From Homoserinimonas sp044769865 (GTDB lineage Bacteria > Actinomycetota > Actinomycetes > Actinomycetales > Microbacteriaceae), in assembly GCF_044769865.1 (NCBI RefSeq), contig NZ_JBIZWA010000001.1, forward strand, positions 868,001 through 932,000: a stretch of DNA of 64,000 nt, given 5' to 3'. The notes under the pieces are model-generated. The model had not been told where the DNA came from. It saw only the letters and a program-made list of their open reading frames with translations, and ran no database searches. Position numbers and translations under genes: made by a program. Below, one piece after another: positions 52,975 to 60,831 of this stretch. Numbering within the stretch: the first letter of the stretch is position 1; each line of letters opens with the position of its first letter.

Positions 52975-53757
52975 CTACTCGTCGTCGCCCGTCTTGTTGT
53001 GGGCGTAGTCGGCGAGCGCTTCAACGAGCGCTTCGGCGGTGCGATCCTCTGAGATCACGTCGACCGTGAGGCCGGCGGCGCGGGCGTCGAACGCCGTCCG
53101 CGGGCCGATGCAGGCCACCACGGTCGACTCGGGCAGGGTTCCGAGCTGCTCGTTGACCTCGCGGGCGACCACGCCGGAACTGATGAGGATGGCGCTGATG
53201 CGACCGGATGCGACATCCGCCGCCACCCGCTCCGGGATCGGGATGCCCACGACGCGGTGTGCGGTCACGAAATCGAGCTCGAGGCCGAGTTCGGCGAGGC
53301 CTTCGAGCACGCTGTGTTCGGTCGTGTCGCCCTCGGGCACGAGCGCCCGCCCACCCCTCGCGTCGTCGGGCCAGGAGGTGAGCAGCCCGCGCGGGGAGTT
53401 GTCGGGCGAGGGAACCAGGTCGGCCTCGTAGCCGGCGAGGGTGAGGGCCGCGAGCGTGGTCTCGCCGACGCAGGCGATGCGCGTCTCGGGCGGCACCTGC
53501 ACGCCACGGATGTTGAGCACATCCACCGTCGTCGCGCTGCTCACGACGATCCAGTCGTAGTAGCCCGCCTCGAGGCGGCCGAGTGCTGCGTCGAGTGGCG
53601 CAGGGTCCTCCGGCATCGAGAAGTTGATCATGGGGGCCACGACGGCGGTCGCCCCGAAGGAGCGGAGCGTCGCTGCGACATTCTCGCCATAGGCGCCGCC
53701 GCGGGGAACAAGCACGCGCCACCCCGTGAGTGGTTTGGCGCGACGCAGAGGGCTCAT
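52975..53757 (-). CDS. hemD: Uroporphyrinogen-III synthase
   Basis: A 260-residue HemD-type protein that closes and inverts hydroxymethylbilane in heme/siroheme synthesis. It has a two-lobe fold with N-terminal VLVPRGGAYGENVAATLRSFGA, YDWIVVSSATTVDVL, IACVGETTLAAL, and C-terminal AILISSGVVAREV and VACIGPRTAFDARAAGL. The sequence is poorly conserved in general, so the call rests on the overall pattern. It is not next to other heme genes. A terminator closes the operon just upstream. Confidence 0.88.
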   Translation of the reverse strand: MSPLRRAKPLTGWRVLVPRGGAYGENVAATLRSFGATAVVAPMINFSMPEDPAPLDAALGRLEAGYYDWIVVSSATTVDVLNIRGVQVPPETRIACVGETTLAALTLAGYEADLVPSPDNSPRGLLTSWPDDARGGRALVPEGDTTEHSVLEGLAELGLELDFVTAHRVVGIPIPERVAADVASGRISAILISSGVVAREVNEQLGTLPESTVVACIGPRTAFDARAAGLTVDVISEDRTAEALVEALADYAHNKTGDDE

Positions 53758-53789
53758 GGTCCCATCCTGCCCCTCAGGGCCGAGACCGC

Positions 53790-53822
53790 AAAAACGTGCG
53801 GCCGCCCTTCAGCGGCCGCACG
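53790..53822 (-). terminator. Rho-independent terminator of the envelope trio
   Basis: A perfect 11-bp stem (CGTGCGGCCGC with GCGGCCGCACG) around a six-base loop, followed on the minus strand by TTTTT. It lies 6 bp beyond the DUF3618 stop and ends the YtxH-holin-X-DUF3618 transcript before hemD. Confidence 0.93.
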
Positions 53823-53827
53823 CATCA

Positions 53828-54073
53828 TCAGTCGTCGCCGAAGAGCGCCCAGGCGACGAGGCCCCCGACCGCGATGATGGTCGCGGTAGCGCCCACGATC
53901 CACGGGGTCGGGTTCTCCTCGTAGGAGCGCTTCGCCTTCTCGCTCCACTCACTCGTGCGCTTCTTGACGTTGAACTTGTCCTCGATCGCGTCGAGCGTCT
54001 CGCCCAGTGACTCGCGCGCTGCGTCGACGGCCTTGCTGGCGTCCTTGGCGTTGGCGGGGGTGCTCTCACTCAT
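53828..54073 (-). CDS. DUF3618 membrane protein
   Basis: An 81-residue protein. An amphipathic N-terminal part, ARESLGETLDAIEDKFNVKKR, matches the RxxLxxTxxAIexKf pattern of DUF3618, followed by one C-terminal membrane segment (PWIVGATATIIAVGGLVAWALFG). CGAGGAGAACC precedes the ATG. It is the last gene of a three-gene envelope cluster. Function unknown. Confidence 0.82.
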   Translation of the reverse strand: MSESTPANAKDASKAVDAARESLGETLDAIEDKFNVKKRTSEWSEKAKRSYEENPTPWIVGATATIIAVGGLVAWALFGDD

Positions 54074-54086
54074 GGTTCTCCTCGTA

Positions 54087-54539
54087 TCAGAGTCGGGTAT
54101 CGGAGGGCCGGTCGCCTGCTGACGACCAGGGGCGACGGATGCCGCGCACCACGTCGACGTCACGCTTGACGCTCTCGATGGTCGCCTCGGGCATCGGTGG
54201 GATGCCCGACTTCAGCTTGGTGTAGCCGATCCAGCCAAGGATCGCGGCGATGATGAGCAGCACTCCTGCGACGACGAGTGCGGCGGCCCAACCCGGCATG
54301 ACGAGCGCCAAGGCGAGCACGGCCGCGGTCAGCAGCACGCCGACCATGAAGAGCAGCACGACCGCCGCCGCGGCAATGAGGCCGCCGCCGATGCCGAGCG
54401 CCTTCAGCTTGGCCGTCATCTCGGCCTTGAGCTGCTCGATCTCGGCGGTCACCAACTCGGAGACCAGCCGCGGCACGTCGGTCAGCAGCTCGATGAGCGA
54501 GCGCCGCCGTGCGCGGGGTGGAGTGGTGTGGTCGGTCAT
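54087..54539 (-). CDS. Phage-holin-like membrane protein (Actinobacterial holin-X family)
   Basis: A 150-residue protein. A cytoplasmic amphipathic N-terminus (LIELLTDVPRLVSELVTAEIEQLKAEMTAKLKALG) precedes two long hydrophobic segments at about 49-76 and 80-107, then a polar tail. This is the PF07332 pattern. Despite the name it sits with DUF3618 and YtxH-type genes in many Actinobacteria and is not part of a prophage. It is probably a membrane-stress or envelope component, by inference. Confidence 0.85.
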   Translation of the reverse strand: MTDHTTPPRARRRSLIELLTDVPRLVSELVTAEIEQLKAEMTAKLKALGIGGGLIAAAAVVLLFMVGVLLTAAVLALALVMPGWAAALVVAGVLLIIAAILGWIGYTKLKSGIPPMPEATIESVKRDVDVVRGIRRPWSSAGDRPSDTRL

Positions 54540-54548
54540 AGGTGGGTC

Positions 54549-54878
54549 CTAGCTCGAGGCCGCGTTCGTGGTGCCGTTCGGCTTGGCAGGCTTCGCCGCC
54601 GAGGAGCTCGTGGAGGTGCTGGAGCTTCCCGAACCTGACTTCTTCTTGCCGCTCACCTGGGAGACAACCTTCTTGGCGTTGTCGCTGATGAAATCTGCGA
54701 CCTCAGGCGCCTTGTCCTTTGCGAAATCTTCGACCGCCTCGACCTTGGTCTGCACGCGCGGGTCGTTCCACAGCTTTCCGGCCGCGTTCTTGATCTCCTC
54801 GTAGCGTTCTTTGCCAGCACGGGCGCCGAGCACGTAGCCGACGGCCAGACCTGTCAGGATGAGAATCTTTCCACGCAC
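54549..54878 (-). CDS. YtxH-like protein
   Basis: A 109-residue protein with one N-terminal membrane segment (ILILTGLAVGYVLGARAG), immediately followed by RYEEIKNAAGKLWNDPRVQ, as in YtxH-type proteins. An amphipathic helix and a low-complexity Ser/Gly/Lys/Thr tail follow. The GTG start at 54878 has GGAG upstream. It is first in the trio and 9 bp before the holin-X gene. Confidence 0.82.
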   Translation of the reverse strand: MRGKILILTGLAVGYVLGARAGKERYEEIKNAAGKLWNDPRVQTKVEAVEDFAKDKAPEVADFISDNAKKVVSQVSGKKKSGSGSSSTSTSSSAAKPAKPNGTTNAASS

Positions 54879-54986
54879 GGTGTCTCCATTCCGTTGGGGG
54901 TGGTCCTGTGTCGTCTCAGCGTAGTGCGGGAGCCTCCAGCCGATGTTTGGCAAACTCCCAGAGAGCCGCTTTCCTCGTCGCTTACC

Positions 54987-55889
54987 TCAATAGACGAACT
55001 CGAGGATGTCGCGGCCGACCGTGCGCATGGCGTCGAGCACCCGCAGGCGCTCGTGCAGGTTCGAGTCGGTGAACTCGACCGTGACCGCGTAGGAGACGCC
55101 GCCCTGCCGGCCTTTCAGCATGCCCGCGTCGCAGCGCACGCCGTCGTCGGTGCCCGTCTTGTTGATGAGTTGCAGTCCGTGACTTGTCGCACGGTGGGCC
55201 AGCGGGTCGAGCCCGAAGGCACTCGCGACCATCGAGAGGTCGCTGTTGAGCGACAACCAGTCGAGCACGCGCTGGCTCGTGACCGAGTCGACCACCTGGC
55301 CACGACTCAGTGCATAGAAGAGCCACGCGAGTTCCGCTGTCGCCGCCACCGAGAACTGGGGCGCGTCATCCGGCCCCCGCTTCATGCGCACGCGGTCGAG
55401 CAGCGCGGTGCGACGGAGCCCGAGCGACTCGGCGCGCTCTCGCACAGCATCGAGGCCGATGTGGCGCAGCAGCACGTTGGTCGCGACGTTGTCACTCGCC
55501 GCCCCCACGAGGAGCGCGAGGTCGCCGAGCGGGAGCGTCGGCACCTGCATGCGGTGCCAGAGGCCAGAGTCGGCGATCGCGTCATCCGGAGTCTTATCAA
55601 GGATGCCGGGCACGCGGGGGTCCCGCGTCGTGATGCGTGCCGCCGTCTCGATCAGCAGCAGCACCTTGCCGACGCTCGCGGTGGGAAGTGCGACGCGGTC
55701 ATCGATCGTGAGGAGCGGCAGGCCCGTCGTGAGGTCGAGCACGGTGGCCGAGACCCGGGCGCCCGCATAGGCGAGCTCGCCAAGGGCCGCGAAACTGTCG
55801 GTGAAGTTCTCGGCATCATCCGTGCCGCGATGGCGGGCGACGCCGGGGGTGCGGAGGCGTCGACGACGGTGCTGTTCTGTGGAGTTCAC
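54987..55889 (-). CDS. Class A beta-lactamase-fold serine hydrolase lacking the deacylation Glu
   Basis: A 300-residue penicillin-recognising serine hydrolase. It carries ASVGK (SxxK, nucleophile Ser), SDN in AASDNVATN and KTG in INKTGTDD. In the omega-loop, where class A enzymes have RxEPxLN, the sequence reads DRVRMKRG, so Glu166 is missing. No signal peptide is evident at the GTG start (GAAGGAG upstream). It may therefore be a cytoplasmic D-Ala-D-Ala-type peptidase or esterase rather than a beta-lactamase. It lies 64 bp after the M13 peptidase gene on the same strand. Confidence 0.8.
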   Translation of the reverse strand: MNSTEQHRRRRLRTPGVARHRGTDDAENFTDSFAALGELAYAGARVSATVLDLTTGLPLLTIDDRVALPTASVGKVLLLIETAARITTRDPRVPGILDKTPDDAIADSGLWHRMQVPTLPLGDLALLVGAASDNVATNVLLRHIGLDAVRERAESLGLRRTALLDRVRMKRGPDDAPQFSVAATAELAWLFYALSRGQVVDSVTSQRVLDWLSLNSDLSMVASAFGLDPLAHRATSHGLQLINKTGTDDGVRCDAGMLKGRQGGVSYAVTVEFTDSNLHERLRVLDAMRTVGRDILEFVY

Positions 55890-55953
55890 GGCTCCTTCTT
55901 CTGTGCCGCCGCGCATTCGGGTCGCGCGGCGGCCGGGTCGCTGCGGGGTCAGG

Positions 55954-57897
55954 TCACCAGATGCTGACGCGCTCGGCAGGGGGCAGCCAGAGGGCGTCGG
56001 ATTCACTCAGGTCAAAGGTCTCATAGAAGGCGTCGATGTTGCGAACGATCTGGTTGCACCGGAACTCGTTGGGCGAGTGCGGGTCGATCGCGAGGAGGCG
56101 GATGACCTCCTCGTCGCGGGCCTTCAGCTGCCACGCCTGGGCCCAGGAGAGGAAGAACCGCTCCGCGCCGGACAGCCCATCGATGACGGGAGCATCCGCG
56201 CCGCCGAGCGACAGCTGGTAGGCCTTCCACGCGATGCCGAGCCCGCCGAGGTCGCCGATGTTCTCACCGATTGTGAGCGCGCCGTTGACGTGGTGCTCGG
56301 GCGTCTGCTTGGGCGCAAGCGCGTCGTACTGCTCGATGAGCACCTTCGTCAGCTTCTCGAACGCCGCACGGTCCTCCGCCGTCCACCAGTCGATCAACCG
56401 GCCGTCGCCGTCGAAGCGCGAACCCTGGTCGTCGAATCCGTGTCCGATCTCGTGCCCGATGACGGCGCCGATCGCACCATAGTTTGCAGCGTCATCCCGG
56501 CTCTCATCGAAGAAGGGGTGCTGCAGGATCGCCGCGGGAAACACGATCTCGTTGAAACCGGGGTTGTAGTAGGCGTTGATCGTCTGCGGCGTCATGAACC
56601 ACTCATCGCGGTCGAGCGGCTTGCCCACCTTGCCGAGTTCGCGCTGGAACTCGAACTCACTCGTCGCCCGCACATTGCCGAGCAGGTCTGTCGGGTCGAC
56701 CTCGAGCGCCGAGTAGTCCCGCCACTTCGACGGGAAGCCGATCTTGGGCGTGAACTTCTCAAGCTTCTCGAGGGCACGCGTGCGCGTGGCATCCGTCATC
56801 CAGGGCAGCTGCGAGATCGACTGGCGATAGGCCTCGACGAGGTTGTCGACGAGCACGTCCATGGCCGCCTTCGCGGTCGGCGGGAAGTGCCGCTCGACGT
56901 AGATCTTGCCCACCGCCTCGCCCATCGCGCCCTCGACAAACGACACACCGCGCTTCCAGCGAGCCCGCAGTTCCGGCGTGCCCGTGAGGGTGCGGCCGTA
57001 GAAGTCGAAATTCGCCTCGACGAAGGCGCTGCTGAGGTAGGGGGCGGAGGAGCGGATCACCTGCCAGCGCAGCCAGTCGCGCCACGCATCGAGGCGGTCG
57101 TCCGTCAACAGGCCCCCGACGCCGTCGATGAAGCTCGGCTCCCGCACGACCAACTCGTCGAAGCTGCCCGCGGGCGGGTCCATCGCCGACAGCCAGGCGC
57201 CGAGATGTTCGCCCGCGGTCTCAGACCACGACGTCAGGTTGTAGGTCGCCTCGGCGTCGCGCGTGCGCACGTTGTCCCAATGGTGGGACGCGATGGCGGT
57301 CTCGAGCTCGAAGACGCGTGCCGCGGCATCCGCAGCCCCCTCGATGCCAGCGAGCGTGAACATCCGCTCGATGAAGGCGCGGTACTTGTCGCGCACCTCG
57401 GCGAAGCGCTCCTCGCGGAAGTACGACTCGTCGGGCAGGCCGATTCCGCCCTGCTCCATGAAGACGAGGTAGCGCTCGGGGTTGCCCGGGTCGTTGTCGA
57501 CGAAGAGCTGGAAGAGGCCCGCGACGCCCTGCCGCTCGAGCCTGCCGAGGGTGGCCAGCAGGTCAGCGACGGATGCCACGGCGTCGACGCTCTCGAGGGC
57601 CGGCCGCAGCGGCTCGGCGCCCAGCTGCTCGATGCGCTGCTCGTCCATGAAGCTCGTGAAGAGGTCGCCGACCTTGCGCTGCTCCGTGCCCGCTTCGGCG
57701 GACTGCGACTCCTCGATGATGGCGCGGACGGCCTGCTCCGCCTCCTCGGCGAGCACATAGAAGGAGCCGTAGCGCGCCTTGTCTGAGGGGATCTGCGTGC
57801 GGGAGATCCACTTGCCGTTGACGTGCCTGAAGAGGTCGTCTTGCGGGCGGATGCCCGGGTCGAGTTCGTCGAGGTCGATGCCGGATGCGCGCGTCAT
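55954..57897 (-). CDS. M13 family zinc metallopeptidase (neprilysin/PepO-like)
   Basis: A 647-residue endopeptidase. The zinc motif is HEIGH in GAVIGHEIGHGFDDQGSRFDGDG, the third ligand Glu and the stabilising Asp are in GENIGDLGG, and the substrate-binding NAYYNPGFNEIVFPA lies just before. The N-terminal DDLFRHVNGKWI is typical of the bacterial, unanchored form; no signal peptide is seen. The ATG is leaderless (TATGGT, six bases, ATG). Confidence 0.94.
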   Translation of the reverse strand: MTRASGIDLDELDPGIRPQDDLFRHVNGKWISRTQIPSDKARYGSFYVLAEEAEQAVRAIIEESQSAEAGTEQRKVGDLFTSFMDEQRIEQLGAEPLRPALESVDAVASVADLLATLGRLERQGVAGLFQLFVDNDPGNPERYLVFMEQGGIGLPDESYFREERFAEVRDKYRAFIERMFTLAGIEGAADAAARVFELETAIASHHWDNVRTRDAEATYNLTSWSETAGEHLGAWLSAMDPPAGSFDELVVREPSFIDGVGGLLTDDRLDAWRDWLRWQVIRSSAPYLSSAFVEANFDFYGRTLTGTPELRARWKRGVSFVEGAMGEAVGKIYVERHFPPTAKAAMDVLVDNLVEAYRQSISQLPWMTDATRTRALEKLEKFTPKIGFPSKWRDYSALEVDPTDLLGNVRATSEFEFQRELGKVGKPLDRDEWFMTPQTINAYYNPGFNEIVFPAAILQHPFFDESRDDAANYGAIGAVIGHEIGHGFDDQGSRFDGDGRLIDWWTAEDRAAFEKLTKVLIEQYDALAPKQTPEHHVNGALTIGENIGDLGGLGIAWKAYQLSLGGADAPVIDGLSGAERFFLSWAQAWQLKARDEEVIRLLAIDPHSPNEFRCNQIVRNIDAFYETFDLSESDALWLPPAERVSIW

Positions 57898-57997
57898 GGA
57901 CCCACCATAACGAGTGCCAGCGACACGCCCCCTGAGCCGCTAGTCTCTCGGGTGGCCCACGCTCGACCCGGGCCGCGATACACGACGAGGGAGCAGC

Positions 57998-59275
57998 ATG
58001 GCGATCTGGAAGTTGCACGGCGACGGCAAGGATGTTGCCGCATCAGAGATCGTGTTGCCGGAGGAGCGCCTCAGCTGGCCCCGCACGATCGGCTTCGGCG
58101 GCCAGCACGTCGTCGCCATGTTCGGTGCGACCTTCCTCGTGCCGCTCATCACGGGCTTCTCCCCCTCGACGACGCTCCTCTTCTCGGGGCTCGGCACGCT
58201 GCTGTTCCTCCTCATCACGCAGAACCGCCTGCCCAGCTACCTCGGCTCGTCGTTTGCCTTCATCGCGCCGATCACGGCGGCCGTGGCATCCGATGGCAAG
58301 TCGGTCGCGCTCGGCGGCGTCGTGGTTGTGGGCGCCCTGCTCGCGATCGTCGGCGTCATCGCCCATGTCGCTGGCACCCGCTGGATCAACGTGCTCATGC
58401 CGCCCGTCGTCTCGGGCGCGATCGTTGCGCTCATCGGCTTCAACCTTGCACCCGCCGCGCGCGACAACTTCCTGCAGGCACCACTGACGGCGCTCGTGAC
58501 GCTCCTCGCCGTGATCCTCGTGACGGTGCTCTTCAAGGGACTCCTCGGCCGGCTCTCGATCGTCATCGGCGTCGTCATCGGCTACGCCTTCGCCTGGTCG
58601 CAGGGTGAGGTCGACATGAGTGGAGTGGCGGATGCCGCGTGGATCGGCCTGCCCGAATTCATCACGCCGACCTTCAGCACCGACCACCTCTTCATCTACC
58701 TGATGTTCCTGCCGGTCGTGCTCGCCCTCGTCGCCGAGAACGTGGGGCACGTCAAGGGCGTCGGCCAGCTCACCGACCGCAACCTCGACCCGCTGACGGG
58801 TCGCGCGCTCTTCGCCGACGGTCTCGCGACCGTCATCGCGGGCATGGGCGGCGGCTCCCCCACGACGACCTACGGCGAGAACATCGGCGTCATGTCGGCC
58901 ACGCGCGTCTTCTCGACGGCCGCCTACTGGGTGGCCGGCATCGCCGCGATCCTCCTCGGCCTCTCCCCCAAGATCGGCGCCATCATCTTCACCATCCCGC
59001 CGGGCGTGCTCGGCGGCGTCACGACCGCGCTCTACGGACTCATCGGCATCATCGGTGTGCGCATCTGGGTCGAGAACAAGGTCGACTTCTCGAAGCCGAA
59101 GAACCAGTTCACGGCCGGCATCGCCCTCATCGTCGCGGTCGCGCCCTTCGTCTGGGTCATCCCGGCCGGTGAGGGCTCGATCGAGTTCAGCGGCATCATC
59201 CTGGGCACGGTCGCGGCGCTCGTGGTCTACCACGTCATGAACCTGCTCGGCCGGCTCCGCGGCACCGACAAGTAG
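57998..59275 (+). CDS. uraA: Uracil/xanthine permease, NCS2 family
   Basis: A 425-residue nucleobase transporter with about 14 predicted helices. It contains GFGGQHVVAMFGATFLVPLITG near the start and the NCS2 signature region (FADGLATVIAGMGGGSPTTTYGENIGVM). The UraA pattern is clear, though uracil versus another pyrimidine cannot be proven. GAGGGAG precedes the ATG; a TAGTCT box at 57940 suggests a leadered promoter. Confidence 0.92.
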   Translation: MAIWKLHGDGKDVAASEIVLPEERLSWPRTIGFGGQHVVAMFGATFLVPLITGFSPSTTLLFSGLGTLLFLLITQNRLPSYLGSSFAFIAPITAAVASDGKSVALGGVVVVGALLAIVGVIAHVAGTRWINVLMPPVVSGAIVALIGFNLAPAARDNFLQAPLTALVTLLAVILVTVLFKGLLGRLSIVIGVVIGYAFAWSQGEVDMSGVADAAWIGLPEFITPTFSTDHLFIYLMFLPVVLALVAENVGHVKGVGQLTDRNLDPLTGRALFADGLATVIAGMGGGSPTTTYGENIGVMSATRVFSTAAYWVAGIAAILLGLSPKIGAIIFTIPPGVLGGVTTALYGLIGIIGVRIWVENKVDFSKPKNQFTAGIALIVAVAPFVWVIPAGEGSIEFSGIILGTVAALVVYHVMNLLGRLRGTDK

Positions 59276-59287
59276 CCGCCCCCGCGC

Positions 59288-59420
59288 TTTCCCAATTCAG
59301 GAGTCGGCTCTCACTATTCAGGAGTTTGGGCTGGTTCGGCGAGGCCAGGGTCGGCGCCGCCACCTACGCTCCTGAATTGTGAACGCCAACTCCTGAGTTA
59401 TGAAAGTCGGCTCCTGAATG
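59288..59420. repeat. Cluster of five TCAGGAGT repeats in both orientations
   Basis: AATTCAGGAGT (59294-59304) and ATTCAGGAGT (59316-59325) run forward. CTCCTGAATT (59369-59378), ACTCCTGAGTT (59389-59399) and CTCCTGAATG (59411-59420) run in reverse, the last overlapping the MATE start codon. Several alternative hairpins can form. The whole uraA-MATE gap is made of this element; the same core occurs at 23.22 kb. Confidence 0.75.
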
Positions 59421-60731
59421 ATGAAAGCGCTCGACCGGGAGATCCTGCGGCTCGCCGTGCCCGCGCTCGGCGCGCTCATCGCCGAGCCGCTCTTCCTGCT
59501 CGCCGACACCGCCATGGTCGGCCACCTGGGGGCGGATGCGCTGGCCGGCCTCGGCATCGCAAGCGCGGTGCTGCAGACGGTCGTCGGGCTGCTCGTGTTC
59601 CTCGCCTACGCGACGACGCCGACGGTCGCGCGGCGGCTCGGTTCGGGTGACCGGGCCGGCGCCATCCGTGCGGGGATCGACGGGATGTGGCTCGCCCTCG
59701 CGCTCGGCGTCGCGCTGATCGTGGCGGGCCTGCCAACGGCGGTCCCCCTCGTGGAGGCCTTCGGCAGCACGGGCGCCGTCAACGCCGAAGCAATCGCCTA
59801 CCTGACGATCTCGCTCTGGGGCCTGCCGGCCATGCTGCTCGTGATCGCGGCATCCGGACTCCTGCGCGGGCTCCAGGACACCCGCACCCCCCTTGTCGTC
59901 GCGACGGTCGGTTTCGGCGCCAACATCGCCCTCAACGCCGTCTTCATCTACGGCCTCGGCTGGGGGGTCGCAGGCTCGGCGGTCGGCACGGTCGTCGCCC
60001 AGTGGGGCATGGCCGCCGTCTACATCGTGATCGCCGTGCGCGCCGCCCGGCGCGAGAGCACGACGCCGCGGCCCGGGCTCCGCGGGGTGAGCGGCGCTGC
60101 CGGGGCCGGCGGCTGGCTGCTGCTGCGCACCGTCTCGCTGCGGGTGGCGATGCTCGCGACGGTCGCCGTGGCATCCGGTCTCGGCGTGATCGAGCTGGCA
60201 ACCCTGCAGATCGCCATGACCGTCTTCTCCACCCTCGCCTTCGCGCTCGACGCCCTCGCGATCGCCGGGCAGGCCCTCATCGGCCACGGGCTCGGCGCGA
60301 GCGACGTGGAGCGGGTTCGTCGCATCACCCGCCGACTCATCACGCTCGGGCTGCTCTCGGGTGTCGCGCTCGGCCTGGTGATCGCGGCGCTCTCCCCCGT
60401 GCTTGGCCTCGCCTTCACAGGCGACGCGGACGTGCGCGCGGCCCTGCCGCTCGTCGCGGTCATCATGGCGGCCGGCATCCCGCTCGCGGGCTATGTCTTC
60501 GTGCTCGACGGCGTGCTGATCGGCGCTGGCGATGCGCGCTACCTCGCACTCACCGGCACCGTGAACCTGGCCATGTACGCTCCACTGCTCGCGTGGGTCG
60601 CGGTCGCCGCCCCCGAAAATGCCATGCCGTGGCTGTGGCTCGCCTTCGGCTTCGGCTATATGGGCGCGCGGGCGCTCACGCTCGGCCTGCGTGCCCGATC
60701 CGACCGTTGGATCGTGACGGGTACACGCTGA
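59418..60731 (+). CDS. MATE-family (DinF-like) efflux transporter
   Basis: A 437-residue exporter with twelve predicted helices in two related halves: LAVPALGALIAEPLFLLADTAMVGHLG at the start and the internal equivalent near residue 240 (LDALAIAGQALIGHGLG). This is the DinF subgroup. Two adjacent ATG codons (59418, 59421) are possible starts; there is no clear Shine-Dalgarno site and the first lies in a repeat. The substrate is unknown. Confidence 0.9.
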   Translation: MMKALDREILRLAVPALGALIAEPLFLLADTAMVGHLGADALAGLGIASAVLQTVVGLLVFLAYATTPTVARRLGSGDRAGAIRAGIDGMWLALALGVALIVAGLPTAVPLVEAFGSTGAVNAEAIAYLTISLWGLPAMLLVIAASGLLRGLQDTRTPLVVATVGFGANIALNAVFIYGLGWGVAGSAVGTVVAQWGMAAVYIVIAVRAARRESTTPRPGLRGVSGAAGAGGWLLLRTVSLRVAMLATVAVASGLGVIELATLQIAMTVFSTLAFALDALAIAGQALIGHGLGASDVERVRRITRRLITLGLLSGVALGLVIAALSPVLGLAFTGDADVRAALPLVAVIMAAGIPLAGYVFVLDGVLIGAGDARYLALTGTVNLAMYAPLLAWVAVAAPENAMPWLWLAFGFGYMGARALTLGLRARSDRWIVTGTR

Positions 60732-60752
60732 CGGATGCCGCGGCATCCGTCA
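60729..60752. terminator. Perfect 24-bp palindrome at the MATE stop codon
   Basis: TGACGGATGCCG and its exact reverse complement, sharing the TGA stop of the MATE gene. It could form a 12-bp cruciform or, as RNA, a hairpin with a tight loop. It is followed 17 bp later by a second, larger inverted repeat, so the two may act together as a terminator. Confidence 0.6.
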
Positions 60753-60769
60753 CCCAGCCACCGGCACGA

Positions 60770-60831
60770 ATGACTGGGTTTCGGACGAATGACCGCGCCG
60801 CGGCGCGATAATTTGTCCGAAACTCAGTCAT
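60770..60831. terminator. Long imperfect inverted repeat between converging genes
   Basis: ATGACTGGGTTTCGGACGAA at 60770-60789 pairs with its near-complement ending at 60831; pairing continues through the GC-rich centre, with about five mismatches in 29 positions. It lies between the converging MATE and LacI genes and overlaps the LacI stop. It is probably a bidirectional terminator. Confidence 0.65.

Noticed and set aside
54087..54539. Holin-like gene as evidence of a prophage.
   Set aside because: No phage structural, lysis or integrase genes are nearby. The holin-X family is a chromosomal actinobacterial family found with DUF3618 and YtxH genes.
57940..57997. A riboswitch or attenuator upstream of the uracil permease gene.
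   Set aside because: The leader would be under 60 nt and no PyrR-type hairpin or other conserved fold is seen.
59288..59420. The five TCAGGAGT units as a CRISPR array.
   Set aside because: Units are about 10 bp, in both orientations, with irregular 9-50 bp spacing, and there are no cas genes.
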